Source: CAYLKS01 sp964384205 [NCBI: uncultured bacterium]
Lineage (GTDB): Bacteria > JAGOEH01
Length of the DNA stretch: 64,000 nt
Reading direction: 5' to 3'
Assembly (NCBI GenBank): GCA_964384205.1
Contig: CAYLKS010000002.1
Coordinates: 54,287-118,286 of the forward strand
Part shown: positions 17,204 to 27,184 of the stretch, piece by piece
Layout of the letters: each line of letters begins with the position of its first letter
Position numbering within the stretch: the first letter of the stretch is position 1
Notes under the pieces: generated by a model
Database searches by the model: none
What the model was told of the DNA's origin: nothing
What the model saw: the letters and a program-made list of their open reading frames with translations, nothing else
Translations under genes and position numbers: made by a program

Positions 17204-17908
17204 ATGCAAGCAATTATTAAGTTAATTACAAACCCTACCGAGGCATTCCAGGAATTAAGAGATTCTTCATCATGGCGGTATTTATTCATAATAATAATAT
17301 TAGTATCTGGTACATTTGGAATATTTAGCTTAAAATATTCTAAATCAATTATTGAACAGAGAATGGAAGCAAGGAAAGATGCAATCATAGAAGCATTTGA
17401 TAACAAAGGTATGGATGGTGAAGCAGAATATCAAAAAATGTTAGAAAATGCAACCAAAATAGATAAAAAGAAAATAATCATTACTGGGATCAGCTCTATT
17501 TTCGGAATACCTATTTTTTATCTTCTTATTACATTAGTATATTTTCTAATCTCTCTTATTATAGGGGTAAACTCTAATTATAAAGGTCTCTTTATAATAC
17601 TTGTATATTCTAATATTGTATCGTTGGTAGAAATGATTTTTAAAGGTATTTTAATGACTATCAAAGGCTCTGCACAGATATTTACATCCCCAGCTGTTTT
17701 ATTACCTTTAGAAAAAGCAGGCACTCCTTTATTTAAACTATTAAACGGTTTTGACATTTTTACATTATGGAAATTGGCACTTGTAGCTATTGGTATAAGT
17801 GTATTTTTTAATGAAACAAAGAAAAAAGGTTATACAGTAAGTATTATTTTCTGGGTAATATCCATTATTTTTTCAATCCTTTTATCTAAATTAACCTTTT
17901 TTGCATAA
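17204..17908 (+). CDS. Yip1-domain membrane protein
   Basis: The 234-residue protein starts with the family-typical MQAIIKLITNPTEAFQELRD, then has about five helices: 27-44, then a cytoplasmic loop rich in Glu/Lys, then four helices between about 90 and 232. Yip1-type bacterial proteins are of unknown function and often precede efflux genes. A GGAGG site stands before the ATG. A MacA-like adaptor gene follows 15 bp downstream, making this the first gene of a five-gene efflux operon. A weak TATATT (17180-17185) precedes it, with no clean -35. Confidence 0.8.
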   Translation: MQAIIKLITNPTEAFQELRDSSSWRYLFIIIILVSGTFGIFSLKYSKSIIEQRMEARKDAIIEAFDNKGMDGEAEYQKMLENATKIDKKKIIITGISSIFGIPIFYLLITLVYFLISLIIGVNSNYKGLFIILVYSNIVSLVEMIFKGILMTIKGSAQIFTSPAVLLPLEKAGTPLFKLLNGFDIFTLWKLALVAIGISVFFNETKKKGYTVSIIFWVISIIFSILLSKLTFFA

Positions 17909-17923
17909 ATAAAGGAAAAAAAT

Positions 17924-19096
17924 ATGAAAAAAAAATTAATAATTGTTGGCGCTATAATTATTTTTATTATCATAGTAATAGCCAATATTTCTCAAAAAAA
18001 TGATAACCTCAAAAAAGTTACTGCTCATATTGTTAAAAAAGGAAAAATCAATCAAATAGTTACAGGAAGCGGGAAATTAAATCCAATTACAAAAGTAAAT
18101 ATAAGCTCAAATGTTAGTGGAAAAATAATAAAAATATTTGTTAAAGAGGGCCAAAAAGTAAAAGAAGGTGAATTATTAGTTCAAATTGATACTGCATTTT
18201 ATAAAGCCAAAGTAGAAGAAGCAATGGCTAGCTATAAATCTTCTGTAGCTAATGTTGAAGTAGCAAAAGCAAATTTTGAAAAAACCAAAATAAAATTTGA
18301 AAATATAAAAACTCTTTTTGAAAAAAAGTTATGTTCAGAAGAAGAATTCCTTAATACAAAAACAGAATTTGTAATTCAATCTGCTAATTATAAAAGTGCA
18401 AAAGCAGCAATGGATAGAGCAGAAGCTTATCTCAAACAGGCACAGGAAGATTTAAATAAAACTAAAATTTATTCTCCTTTAAATGGTATTGTAACAAGAA
18501 TAAACTCTAAAGAAGGTGAGGTCATTTTAGGAACCGCAACCAATATGGGTACAATAATCATGGAAATATCTGATATGAATAAAATACAAGTTGTTATGGA
18601 AATTGATGAAACAGAAATTAATAAAATTAAAGTTGGCCAACCTGCTACTATAGAGTTAGACGCAATACCAGGGAAATATTTCACAGGCAAAGTATCAGAA
18701 GTGTCATATAGTGGTTTTACAAAAAGCGCGGGAACACAGGAAGAGATCACCCTATTCACTGTAAAAGTTATGTTAGATAGTGTCTCCTCTGAACTAAAAG
18801 CTCAAATGTCAGCAAATGTTGAAATTACAACTCTGGATAAAGATTCTGTATTGGTAATTCCTATTCAATCTATTGTTACAAGTAGAAAAAATAAAGAAAA
18901 AAACAAAGAGTTCATTTATAAGATTTCTAATAATACTGTAACTAAGTGTGAAATAAAAACTGGTGAGGCAGATGAAAATAATATTGAAGTTTTAGAAGGA
19001 TTAACATTAAATGATACAATTGTATCCGGTCCATTTAAATTAATAAATAAAGGATTTAAAGATAAAGAACACATCAGGATTGAAAAATATGAATAA
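17924..19096 (+). CDS. MacA/HlyD-type periplasmic adaptor subunit
   Basis: The 390-residue membrane-fusion protein has an N-terminal membrane anchor (residues 5-22, [18 protein letters not shown]), a lipoyl half-motif ([24 protein letters not shown]), a coiled-coil hairpin (about 85-175, with [29 protein letters not shown]), the second lipoyl half and beta-barrel, and a membrane-proximal domain. Gene order (adaptor, ATPase, two FtsX-type permeases) matches MacAB-type tripartite efflux or lipoprotein-type exporters. No outer-membrane TolC-like gene is in the window. The ATPase gene overlaps its 3' end by 8 bp. Confidence 0.9.
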   Translation: MKKKLIIVGAIIIFIIIVIANISQKNDNLKKVTAHIVKKGKINQIVTGSGKLNPITKVNISSNVSGKIIKIFVKEGQKVKEGELLVQIDTAFYKAKVEEAMASYKSSVANVEVAKANFEKTKIKFENIKTLFEKKLCSEEEFLNTKTEFVIQSANYKSAKAAMDRAEAYLKQAQEDLNKTKIYSPLNGIVTRINSKEGEVILGTATNMGTIIMEISDMNKIQVVMEIDETEINKIKVGQPATIELDAIPGKYFTGKVSEVSYSGFTKSAGTQEEITLFTVKVMLDSVSSELKAQMSANVEITTLDKDSVLVIPIQSIVTSRKNKEKNKEFIYKISNNTVTKCEIKTGEADENNIEVLEGLTLNDTIVSGPFKLINKGFKDKEHIRIEKYE

Positions 19097-19775
19097 TATC
19101 GTTGTAAGAGTAAAAAATATCCACAAAGTATATAAAGTAGGGAAAATAGAAGTAAATGCTTTAAGAGGTATTGATTTAGAGATAAAAAAAGGAGAATTCG
19201 TGGCAATAATGGGTCCTTCTGGTTCAGGAAAATCAACTTTAATGAATATCATAGGATGCCTTGATAAACCCACCAATGGAGAATATTGGTTAGAAGAACA
19301 CAAAATAGAAACCATGAATGATAACCAGTTAGCAGAAATTAGAAATAAAAAAATAGGTTTCGTATTCCAAACCTTTAATCTTCTACCAAAAGCAACTATA
19401 TTGCATAATGTAGAGCTTCCATTAATCTATGCAGGAGTCAAAAAAAATATAAGAAAAGAAAAAGCTCAGCACTTATTAGAAAAAATAGGTTTAGGTAAAA
19501 GATTAAAACATAAACCCAATGAACTTTCAGGAGGTGAAAGACAAAGAGTTGCAATAGCCCGCGCTCTAATAAATGAACCATCTCTTATTCTTGCAGATGA
19601 GCCTACAGGAAATCTTGACTCAAAAACAGGCGGCGAAATTATGGAAATTTTTACAAATCTCAATAAAAGTGGTAAAACTATTATTTTGGTAACCCATGAC
19701 AATGAAATAGCAAAATATGCACAAAGAACCATAATTATAAAAGATGGAAAAATAATCAATGAATATAAAAGATAA
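19089..19775 (+). CDS. MacB/LolD-type ABC transporter ATP-binding protein
   Basis: The roughly 228-residue ATPase has Walker [10 protein letters not shown], the Q-loop [20 protein letters not shown], the signature [16 protein letters not shown], Walker [13 protein letters not shown] and the H-loop LVTHD. This is the LolD/MacB/FtsE subfamily that powers FtsX-type mechanotransmission permeases. I preferred the ATG at 19089 over a TTG three codons earlier; AGGA lies about 9 nt upstream. It overlaps the adaptor gene by 8 bp and the first permease gene by 17 bp, which indicates tight translational coupling. Confidence 0.93.
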   Translation: MNNIVVRVKNIHKVYKVGKIEVNALRGIDLEIKKGEFVAIMGPSGSGKSTLMNIIGCLDKPTNGEYWLEEHKIETMNDNQLAEIRNKKIGFVFQTFNLLPKATILHNVELPLIYAGVKKNIRKEKAQHLLEKIGLGKRLKHKPNELSGGERQRVAIARALINEPSLILADEPTGNLDSKTGGEIMEIFTNLNKSGKTIILVTHDNEIAKYAQRTIIIKDGKIINEYKR

Positions 19776-20982
19776 TATAACTTCTGCTTTCTCATCTATT
19801 TGGTCGCATAAACTCCACTCATTTCTAACATCTTTAGGTGTATTTATTGGTGTAACATCAATAATCGGAATTCTTTCAATAATTTCCGGACTTAATGCAG
19901 CATTTAAAGAACAATTATCATCTATAGGCTCAAACACATTATACATTCAAAAATACCCATGGATTAATTCTTTAGACTGGGAAAAATATCGAAATAGAAA
20001 AGATATAACTTATCGAACATTTTATAAATTGGCTAAATCTGATTTCAAATATGTAACATTCATTGCTCCTAATATTTCAACTTACAGAATGGTAAAATAT
20101 AAATCAAAACGGCTTCAAAATATAAATATTATTGGAACTACTCCTGAAGATTTATATATTGAAAATTATAAAATTAAATATGGTAGATTTTTAAATGGCA
20201 TTGATGATAAAAAAACACTCAAATCTGCAATAATTGGTTATGACATATACGCTAAGTTATTTGATACAACAAAAACCTCAATTGGAAACAAAATAAAAAT
20301 AGGAAATATGGTATATAATATTGTGGGCGTTTTACAAAAACGAGGAGCAATATTTGGTCAATCTCAAGACAATATAGTAATTATTCCATTTAAAACCTTT
20401 CTTAAAAATTTCGGCAAAAATAGAAATATAACTATAATAGCAGCGGTAGAAAATCCTGATAATATCAAAAATGCTATTGAAGAATTAAGGATTAAAATGA
20501 GAAAAATTAGAAAAGTTCCAAATAACAAAGAAGATGATTTTTCAATCAACCAACAGCAAATGATATTGGATTTATATAATAAACTAACAGGCTCTCTATA
20601 CCTTTTTATGATACTTATAAGTTCTATAGCCTCTATTGTAGGAGGCATTGGTATAATGAATATTATGCTTGTCACAGTTACAGAAAGAACAAAGGAAATT
20701 GGCATTAGAAGAGCAATTGGTGCAAAAAAACAGAATATTATATTTCAATTTTTATTTGAGTCAGGTTCTATAAGTTTAATTGGTGGTATTTTTGGAATAT
20801 TAGCAGGTTTTGGAATTGCAAAATTAATCGAAACAACTACTATTATTCCAAAAATCTCTTTACCTATATGGTTGGTAACAATTGGCGTTCTTTTTTCTTT
20901 TTCTGTTGGAATATTTTTTGGCATCTATCCTGCTTATAAAGCAGCAAATTTAAACCCAGTTGAGGCACTACATTATGAATAA
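19759..20982 (+). CDS. MacB-like FtsX-type ABC permease (first of two)
   Basis: The 407-residue permease has one N-terminal helix (about 18-40), a large MacB-type periplasmic domain (about 50-270, including [17 protein letters not shown]), and three C-terminal helices (about 280-400) with the FtsX motif [21 protein letters not shown] followed by RRAIGAKKQ. The ending [17 protein letters not shown] is characteristic. It lacks an internal ATPase, so the separate upstream ATPase supplies energy. It is paired with a second, clearly homologous permease 12 bp downstream; the two probably form a heterodimer. Confidence 0.92.
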   Translation: MNIKDNITSAFSSIWSHKLHSFLTSLGVFIGVTSIIGILSIISGLNAAFKEQLSSIGSNTLYIQKYPWINSLDWEKYRNRKDITYRTFYKLAKSDFKYVTFIAPNISTYRMVKYKSKRLQNINIIGTTPEDLYIENYKIKYGRFLNGIDDKKTLKSAIIGYDIYAKLFDTTKTSIGNKIKIGNMVYNIVGVLQKRGAIFGQSQDNIVIIPFKTFLKNFGKNRNITIIAAVENPDNIKNAIEELRIKMRKIRKVPNNKEDDFSINQQQMILDLYNKLTGSLYLFMILISSIASIVGGIGIMNIMLVTVTERTKEIGIRRAIGAKKQNIIFQFLFESGSISLIGGIFGILAGFGIAKLIETTTIIPKISLPIWLVTIGVLFSFSVGIFFGIYPAYKAANLNPVEALHYE

Positions 20983-20994
20983 AGGAGTTATCAA

Positions 20995-22221
20995 TTGAAT
21001 TTCTCTGAATCCATTAATAATGCGATATTAGAAATAAAAAATAATAAATTTCGCTTTTCCCTTACAATGTTAGGAATTCTAATTGGTGTTGGTTCAATAG
21101 TCCTTATGATGTCAATCACAAAAGGTTTTGATAATTATATCAAAGGAGAATTATCAAATTTAGGAAGCAATATTTTCTATATTCAAAAATACCCATCCGG
21201 TATAGTTATAGGGGGAAATTTTAGAAGAAGAAAGGATCTGACATTAGATGATGCGTATGCTATAGAAAAATATTGCCCTAATGTCAAATTCGTTGCTGCC
21301 ACTGCTTTTGATTTTGGCAAAAGAATATTTTTTAAGGATAAAAAAACGAATCCTGATGTGCGTATTTATGCTATAACCGAAAATTATTTCCCTCTTATGA
21401 ATTATAACATAGATAAAGGAAGAGCGTTAACCTACTATGATATTATATATAAAAAAAATTACTGCCTAATCGGAAAAAGCTTAGAAGAAAAATTATTTGG
21501 TAATATAAATCCTATAAATAAAAAAGTTAAAATTTCGAATCAGTTATTTAAAATAATAGGAACAATAAAAAAAAGAGGCTCTTTTTTAGGGCAGGATCTG
21601 GATAATGTTATATTTATACCAATAACTTCTTTATATAAAATTACACATAAAATTAAAAATGATATAAACATTGCTGTATCAGTTAGTGATTTGAGTAAAT
21701 ATGAAGAAACTATTAAAGAAGTTGAAAAAATTATGCGAAAAAGAAGAAAATTACAACCCGGAGAAAAAAATGACTTTGAAATAGTAACTCAAGAAGATAT
21801 CAAGAAGTCTTCAAATAATATAATAAATGCAATCTTTATTGCAACTGTGGGAATCGCATCACTAAGCCTATTAGTTGGTGGTATTGGAATTATGAATATA
21901 ATGTTAGTCGTTGTAAGAGAAAGAAGAAAAGAAATTGGCATTAGAAAAGCTATTGGCGCTACTAATTCGGATATAGTAAAACAATTTTTAACAGAATCAA
22001 TTTTTATATGTATGATCGGTGGAATGTTAGGATTTATAATAGGTATTATAATAGCATACCTAATAAAAATACTTCTCAATTTTCCTATAGGTATATCATA
22101 TATTAGTGGTATTAGTGCTTTATTATTCTCAAGTATTATAGGAATATTTTTCGGATTATATCCAGCTATCAAAGCATCAAAAATCAACCCAATTGAAGCT
22201 ATCCACGATTTATCTATATAA
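20995..22221 (+). CDS. MacB-like FtsX-type ABC permease (second of two)
   Basis: The 408-residue paralog of the preceding permease has the same plan: helix 1, periplasmic domain (SNLGSNIFYIQKYP near the start) and three C-terminal helices with [21 protein letters not shown], ending PAIKASKINPIEAIHD. The start codon is TTG, supported by AAAGGAG 6 nt upstream. It closes the efflux operon; the convergent PilZ-like gene ends only 14 bp beyond, and no terminator hairpin is obvious between them. Confidence 0.92.
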   Translation: MNFSESINNAILEIKNNKFRFSLTMLGILIGVGSIVLMMSITKGFDNYIKGELSNLGSNIFYIQKYPSGIVIGGNFRRRKDLTLDDAYAIEKYCPNVKFVAATAFDFGKRIFFKDKKTNPDVRIYAITENYFPLMNYNIDKGRALTYYDIIYKKNYCLIGKSLEEKLFGNINPINKKVKISNQLFKIIGTIKKRGSFLGQDLDNVIFIPITSLYKITHKIKNDINIAVSVSDLSKYEETIKEVEKIMRKRRKLQPGEKNDFEIVTQEDIKKSSNNIINAIFIATVGIASLSLLVGGIGIMNIMLVVVRERRKEIGIRKAIGATNSDIVKQFLTESIFICMIGGMLGFIIGIIIAYLIKILLNFPIGISYISGISALLFSSIIGIFFGLYPAIKASKINPIEAIHDLSI

Positions 22222-22235
22222 TATATTTTTGTGTT

Positions 22236-23435
22236 CTAATCTATATCAGTTAATAATTTTTCTAAAGACTGGACTAACTGCTCATAAGTATAAATCTGTA
22301 TTTGAGAATAGCTCAAAGCGGATAAACATTTTAATCTTTCTGCAAACGAAGGTGCATTAGCTGCATCTATAGTGTCATACATCAAAACAATTTTATAATA
22401 AAATGTCTTTAAAGAAGATAAATTTTTTGCTAAATATCTATACTCCACAAATATCAATTCAGCTTTTTTTAAAATGTCATCAGTAATTTCACCATCAAGA
22501 TTACAATAAACATTAAAATCTTTCGAGCCTTTCAATTTTTTCGATAAATATCGCCATAATGGTATTTCAAAAATTACAACATTATTAATCAATTTTTTCT
22601 TTTCATTTTCTTGTGGTAAAAAATATTTACTACCAAAATAAAAATCTATTCTCTCTTTTTTCTTCTCTATGTCTTCTTTTTCCATCTTAACAATTACACG
22701 CTCAATCTTCCTAATCTCTGTAATTAGCAAATCCTCTAAAAATCTTTGAAAATTAAATATTTTTTTATAATGCACTAACCGTTTTTTAAGTTTCTCATCA
22801 TTAACAGCATCTAAAATGATTTCTGGTTGAACATTCTGCGGCTCAAACAACAATAATAAATTAAATCCTCGCCTATCTTTTAAAACTAAATCCTTAAATT
22901 TCAGACTTAAATAAGGGAAAAAAGTAACAACTAATTCATCAATCTTATTAGAAAAATCGATTTGTGTAGTAGGAACAAATATTGTAATTCCCCTTACCGA
23001 GATATCCACCACATTCCCTATGTTTATATATTTATTATCTTTATTAATATAAACTATAAAGTTTTGCTGTAACAATTTATGAAATTTATAAATCTCATTT
23101 ACTTTGTAATAATATAATTTTTTGGGCATCTTTCCCCAAAACTTATTATCTTCTCCTGAAATTTCCATTATGCACTTAAAAAGCAGTCTTTTCTTTGTAT
23201 GAAAAAAACGAATTTCATTTTTACCTTTACTTATCAAATTATCACTAGTACTAAAAAATAAAATATCTTTAACAAACCGTAAAGGAGTAGCCTCAACTAC
23301 CTTTTCAGGATAAATTATATAAACTTTTTTATCCCTTAATGGTGTAAGCATATCATTTGCCAATTCTATAAATTCTTTAAAATAATTTCTTATTTTTTCC
23401 TTGTCTTCAATCGGCTTCCACCTAAACACTACCAT
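22236..23435 (-). CDS. PilZ-like (YcgR-type) protein with a C-terminal receiver-like domain
   Basis: The 399-residue cytoplasmic protein is not assignable to a named family with certainty. Residues about 60-135 resemble the YcgR N-terminal barrel. Residues about 140-225 contain GNVVDISVRGITIF, matching the DxSxxG half of the PilZ c-di-GMP motif. The preceding RxxxR half is degenerate (it reads around KFHKLLQQN). A helical linker (225-270) leads to a Rossmann/receiver-like C-terminus (about 285-395, strands VVIFEIP, AELIFVEYR, YKIVLMYD). It overlaps the glycosyltransferase fusion gene by 7 bp, which suggests it regulates or partners that enzyme. Confidence 0.5.
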   Translation of the reverse strand: MVVFRWKPIEDKEKIRNYFKEFIELANDMLTPLRDKKVYIIYPEKVVEATPLRFVKDILFFSTSDNLISKGKNEIRFFHTKKRLLFKCIMEISGEDNKFWGKMPKKLYYYKVNEIYKFHKLLQQNFIVYINKDNKYINIGNVVDISVRGITIFVPTTQIDFSNKIDELVVTFFPYLSLKFKDLVLKDRRGFNLLLLFEPQNVQPEIILDAVNDEKLKKRLVHYKKIFNFQRFLEDLLITEIRKIERVIVKMEKEDIEKKKERIDFYFGSKYFLPQENEKKKLINNVVIFEIPLWRYLSKKLKGSKDFNVYCNLDGEITDDILKKAELIFVEYRYLAKNLSSLKTFYYKIVLMYDTIDAANAPSFAERLKCLSALSYSQIQIYTYEQLVQSLEKLLTDID

Positions 23436-25300
23436 TTTATATATCCTTTATAATAATAATATAATATAGCAATATATTCATGCAAAATAGCTTTTACCTG
23501 CTTAAATTCTATTTGCTTTTTCAAAAATAGAAAATAAGAATCTGGCTTTTTATAAAACTGTGTTACTTCTAAGGGGTAAATAAAAAATTTTTTATCTTTA
23601 AATACACTTTTAGAAGTCAAATATAACCTTCTTGTATGATATTTAGTGGTCACAAAACCTATGGAATCAAATTTCTTCTGCTTAGCAATATTGTATACAT
23701 TGCAAACATTGTTATAAGTGCTCCTCGAAAGAGAATCTAATAAAATACAGCTATCAGGGACTCCCATAGAAATTGCTAAAATCTTCATTACTTCAACTTC
23801 CTGAAAATAATATTTCGAACCTGAAGACATTATAATATACTTTGAAATTCCATTCTTATATAAATCTACAGCCTTAGAAACTCTTTCTTCATATCCCTGG
23901 CCAACTCTCCCGGATTCTCCAACACCTCCAGCTAAAACAGCCAAAGCATCTACTTTCTCAATAAAAAAATTAGGTTTTTTTAAAGGAGCAGCGAACCACC
24001 ACATGATTGGCGTATAAAATATAAAAAAATATAATAATATAAAAATAACCACTGCCACTTTAACAAAATTATAAATTGATTTATATCCTTTCTTAAAAAA
24101 AACAGCCCAATTTTTATCAATATTTTGTTCAATATAATTTATCTTTTCATTTATTTTATTAGACATAAATTTGATTTTATTTTCCCAAGTATTTTCAAGC
24201 GCTATATTCCTAAAACGTTTTTTTTCTGAGTCGGATATTTCATTTTCTATATTATATTTTACTTTATCAATAAAATCATCGATATCTTCTGCTATATCTA
24301 TAACACAACCATGCTTTTCATTAAACTTCTCTACCTCAAATAATTTTGTTGATACTACCTTTTTTTCAAGAAACAAATATTCATTAAGCTTTGTAGGATA
24401 AACATTTGATGTATAATCTGCAATTTTATAAGGAATAATACAAATATCAAAAGCAGAAATATAACTACTCAATTGCCTATGATCTTTTTTTCCTAATAAA
24501 TAAATATTATCCAGCTCCTCAATCAATGAAATATCAGTCTGAACAGGACCAATAAAAACAAATGATACATCCGGTAAAGTCAATGCCATTTTTCTTAATA
24601 ATTCAAAATCCATCCATTTATGAATTCCACCTACATAACCAACAATAGGCTTTTTAATATTTGCAATATCTGGATAAAGCTTATTATCTATATTTTGAAA
24701 ATTTCTTAAAGAAACCCCAAAAGGCACTATATGAACCTCATTATTATATTGTTTAGCCTTATCATAAAGTTTATAAGATGTAACAAATACTATATCTGAT
24801 TTTTTAAAAGTAACTTTTTCACTTTCTATTATTTTTCTTGCACCCTTTGAACTATTCTCAAAACTATCAATACAATAATAAACTAAAATTTTCCTGTTAA
24901 TACTATCTAATAAAGAATTAATCAATTTTGTAGGAATAAATGTAATAATTATTGGATCTTCGAACTTCATTATTCTAAACCATCTTAAAAGAAGTCCCTT
25001 TAATAATAATTTATTAATAAAAATAGCTATATTTGAATAAGGAAATGGCAAAATAATTGGAGAAAAAACATATAAATTATGAGAAATTTTTCTAAAACCT
25101 TTTATAGATTTAAACCAATTTTTAATTCTATTTTTTATGCGAGAAATATCCTTAATATTAGGGGCTCGAACACCTGTATTTTCAACAAATAATACCCTAT
25201 TACCATTTTGAGATAATTGATATGCTATCTCCTGATGTCCCTGCCAGATAAAATCCCAATCAATAGAGGAAAATATTACTATATTTTTATCTTTTATCAT
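23429..25300 (-). CDS. Glycosyltransferase fused to a membrane-anchored DUF218 (ElyC/SanA-like) domain
   Basis: The 623-residue fusion has two parts. Residues 1-400 form a GT-B-type glycosyltransferase (GHQEIAYQLSQNGNRVLFVENTG at the acceptor side; VGYVGGIHKWMDFELL then PYKIADYTSNVYPTKLNEYLFLEKKVVST at the donor side). A helix near 415-435 follows. Residues about 445-620 form a DUF218 domain (DALAVLAGGVGESGRV, then SRSTYNNVCNVYNI, then TKYHTRRLYLTSKSVF). DUF218 proteins such as ElyC and SanA act in envelope or lipid-carrier metabolism. I chose the ATG at 25300, 7 nt after AAAGGA, over a TTG at 25306. It has its own candidate promoter and overlaps the PilZ-like gene. Confidence 0.82.
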   Translation of the reverse strand: MIKDKNIVIFSSIDWDFIWQGHQEIAYQLSQNGNRVLFVENTGVRAPNIKDISRIKNRIKNWFKSIKGFRKISHNLYVFSPIILPFPYSNIAIFINKLLLKGLLLRWFRIMKFEDPIIITFIPTKLINSLLDSINRKILVYYCIDSFENSSKGARKIIESEKVTFKKSDIVFVTSYKLYDKAKQYNNEVHIVPFGVSLRNFQNIDNKLYPDIANIKKPIVGYVGGIHKWMDFELLRKMALTLPDVSFVFIGPVQTDISLIEELDNIYLLGKKDHRQLSSYISAFDICIIPYKIADYTSNVYPTKLNEYLFLEKKVVSTKLFEVEKFNEKHGCVIDIAEDIDDFIDKVKYNIENEISDSEKKRFRNIALENTWENKIKFMSNKINEKINYIEQNIDKNWAVFFKKGYKSIYNFVKVAVVIFILLYFFIFYTPIMWWFAAPLKKPNFFIEKVDALAVLAGGVGESGRVGQGYEERVSKAVDLYKNGISKYIIMSSGSKYYFQEVEVMKILAISMGVPDSCILLDSLSRSTYNNVCNVYNIAKQKKFDSIGFVTTKYHTRRLYLTSKSVFKDKKFFIYPLEVTQFYKKPDSYFLFLKKQIEFKQVKAILHEYIAILYYYYKGYIKW

Positions 25301-25316
25301 AAACAAATCCTTTATA

Positions 25317-25345
25317 ATATTAATAATTTCTCATTAAAATGTCAA
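25317..25345 (-). promoter_or_regulatory. Promoter for the glycosyltransferase-DUF218 gene
   Basis: On the minus strand a perfect TTGACA (25340-25345), 17 bp and TAATAT (25317-25322) precede a short leader with AAAGGA and the ATG at 25300. It lies in the gap after the flippase gene, so the fusion and PilZ-like genes can be expressed separately from it. Confidence 0.55.
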
Positions 25346-25371
25346 TTGTTTATTTAAATAAATACAAACAA

Positions 25372-26616
25372 TTATGTTTTTTTTACAATCATCAATTTAT
25401 CACGCAATATTCTCATAGCCAGAGAAAAAAATAATATAAAATATAACAAATTTGTAATAAAAGTAACATAAGCAGGACCTAATAATCCATAATGTTTAAT
25501 AGCTAAAATATTTCCAAATAAATTAAACACACCCAACAAGATGGAAATAAAAAAAATATAAAAAGTCTTAACAAACGATACTATTCGGAAAAAAGGCACT
25601 GATATTACAAAAAAAAACAATCCAATAGATAATGGAAAAACTAAATTCTCAGCATCTAAAAAGGAATCATTTGTAAGTGTGGTTATAAATTGTTTCTTAA
25701 AAATATTAATAAATAAAACTACTATGATACCAATTATTAACTCATATTTAACGGAAATCTTAATATAATTGATAACATCTTTGATTTTATTGTTATTCCA
25801 ATAATATGAAATATTAGGATAAAGAGCTTGCTCTATTGGTTGTAATAATATTAAAATTAAATTAGTAATAGAATATATCGCACTATATACCCCTACCTGT
25901 TTCATATCATAATAATTCGTTATAACATATCTATCTCCATAATTAATAATAATACCAAAAACTCCACCTAAAAATATCATTATAGAAAAAGAAATCATAG
26001 GTTTTAAACTAATTAAAGCTATTTTTTTAAAATCAAAAAATAATAATTTAATTATCAACGAAACAAACATACTTATTATAAGATAATATAATATAGCATA
26101 TATATTATGGGAAATAGTTTTTATATAATAAATAATGCCAATATCTAATATAGAAAATATAGCAAATATCAATCCCCTAACCTTAAATTGCCTTTTTGCT
26201 AATAAATATGACAAAAAAATTTGATCTAACAAATGTATCAATAACCATAATATTAAAATATTTACAAAAACACTGTCATAAGTACCAAAAAATATTGTTG
26301 AAATTTTTGTAAATTTTAAAATTAAAGCTAATATAAAAAAATTAATAATACTAAATAATAAAATAGAAAAAACACGTTTTTCATCATCTTTGCCATCAGC
26401 AAATCTTATTATGGAGCTCAACAAGCCTAAAGATAAAATAGGAACTAATATTGAAGCAGTATGTCTAATTTGAGAAAAAAGTCCATATTCAAATTTCCCA
26501 ATAGAAGTAATTATCTTAAGTAAAAAGAAACTTTTAATGCTTAAGGAAAAATTTCCTAAAGCAGCCCATATCACATCTTTTTTAAAAGAACCAAGTTTAA
26601 ATAAATTCTTTATCAT
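25372..26616 (-). CDS. Polysaccharide flippase (Wzx/RfbX, MOP superfamily)
   Basis: The roughly 414-residue integral membrane protein has 11-12 predicted helices. Its N-terminal region fits the oligosaccharide flippase family (WAALGNFSLSIKSFFLLKII then GKFEYGLFSQIRHTASILVPILSLGLLSSIIRF), and a mid-protein segment reads GDRYVITNYYDMKQVGVYSAIYSI. It would move undecaprenyl-linked glycans across the inner membrane. I prefer the ATG at 26616; the open frame extends to a TTG at 26646 without a good ribosome site. The start overlaps the asnB remnant, so the remnant may still serve as leader cistron. Confidence 0.85.
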   Translation of the reverse strand: MIKNLFKLGSFKKDVIWAALGNFSLSIKSFFLLKIITSIGKFEYGLFSQIRHTASILVPILSLGLLSSIIRFADGKDDEKRVFSILLFSIINFFILALILKFTKISTIFFGTYDSVFVNILILWLLIHLLDQIFLSYLLAKRQFKVRGLIFAIFSILDIGIIYYIKTISHNIYAILYYLIISMFVSLIIKLLFFDFKKIALISLKPMISFSIMIFLGGVFGIIINYGDRYVITNYYDMKQVGVYSAIYSITNLILILLQPIEQALYPNISYYWNNNKIKDVINYIKISVKYELIIGIIVVLFINIFKKQFITTLTNDSFLDAENLVFPLSIGLFFFVISVPFFRIVSFVKTFYIFFISILLGVFNLFGNILAIKHYGLLGPAYVTFITNLLYFILFFSLAMRILRDKLMIVKKT

Positions 26617-27124
26617 TATTATAGAAAACAGCCTCCCAAATAGCAAGAGAGTACCATATCCATGTAATAAATCCTACTTTTTTATTGCCTATATTATTAT
26701 AAAATTCTAAAATTTGCTTTTTGTGATCGTATTTATTTATTAACTCAGATTTATCAACTTTTTCAATAAAATCATCTTTTAGTTTATCTTTAAATAACTC
26801 GCCTTTAGGTTCAACAAAAACTGAACTATCGAGTTCTTCAGACACAATATTATCAAATCTTTTCTCATTAATAAATTTATATAGCATATAGTCCCTACAA
26901 ATATATACACCATAATAAGGTCTATATATAGAAATATCATTCGGATCCATGCCTATATGGACTATGTCTATAACAGATAATATAGCCTTAATCTCTGAGG
27001 CAAATATTATATTATAAAAAATATAATACAATGATTCAACCCCAAACCTATCACGTATTAAAAATAATTCTTTCTGTTTTTTTCTATAAAAAAACATAGG
27101 AAAAATGCTAATAAAACCACACAT
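26597..27124 (-). pseudogene. asnB-type asparagine synthetase remnant with internal deletions
   Basis: The 175-codon open frame is recognisable as pieces of an AsnB-like glutamine amidotransferase/synthetase of about 600 residues. It starts MCGFISIF (the catalytic Cys2 N-terminus) but jumps straight to the MFFYRKKQKELFLIRDRFGV segment, losing roughly 120 residues of the amidotransferase fold. It then keeps LYYIFYNIIFASEIKAIL, degenerates, and ends with an AsnB-like tail (FITWIWYSLAIWEAVF). The synthetase ATP-binding core is absent. A GAGG site and a promoter remain, and the flippase gene overlaps its 3' end. Reading it as a decayed gene is inference, since the frame is still open. Confidence 0.7.
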
Positions 27125-27148
27125 CTATTTACCTCATCCAATTTAAAT

Positions 27149-27178
27149 ATAATATAACTAAAAAGAGCTTTTTAGCAA
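27149..27178 (-). promoter_or_regulatory. Promoter of the flippase operon, overlapping a palindrome
   Basis: On the minus strand TTGCTA (27173-27178), 18 bp and TATTAT (27149-27154) precede the asnB remnant. The spacer holds a perfect dyad, CTAAAAAG-AG-CTTTTTAG (27158-27175), between the boxes. It could be the end-of-transcript hairpin of prmC or an operator; no clear T-tract follows it. Confidence 0.45.
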
Positions 27179-27184
27179 GATTAA

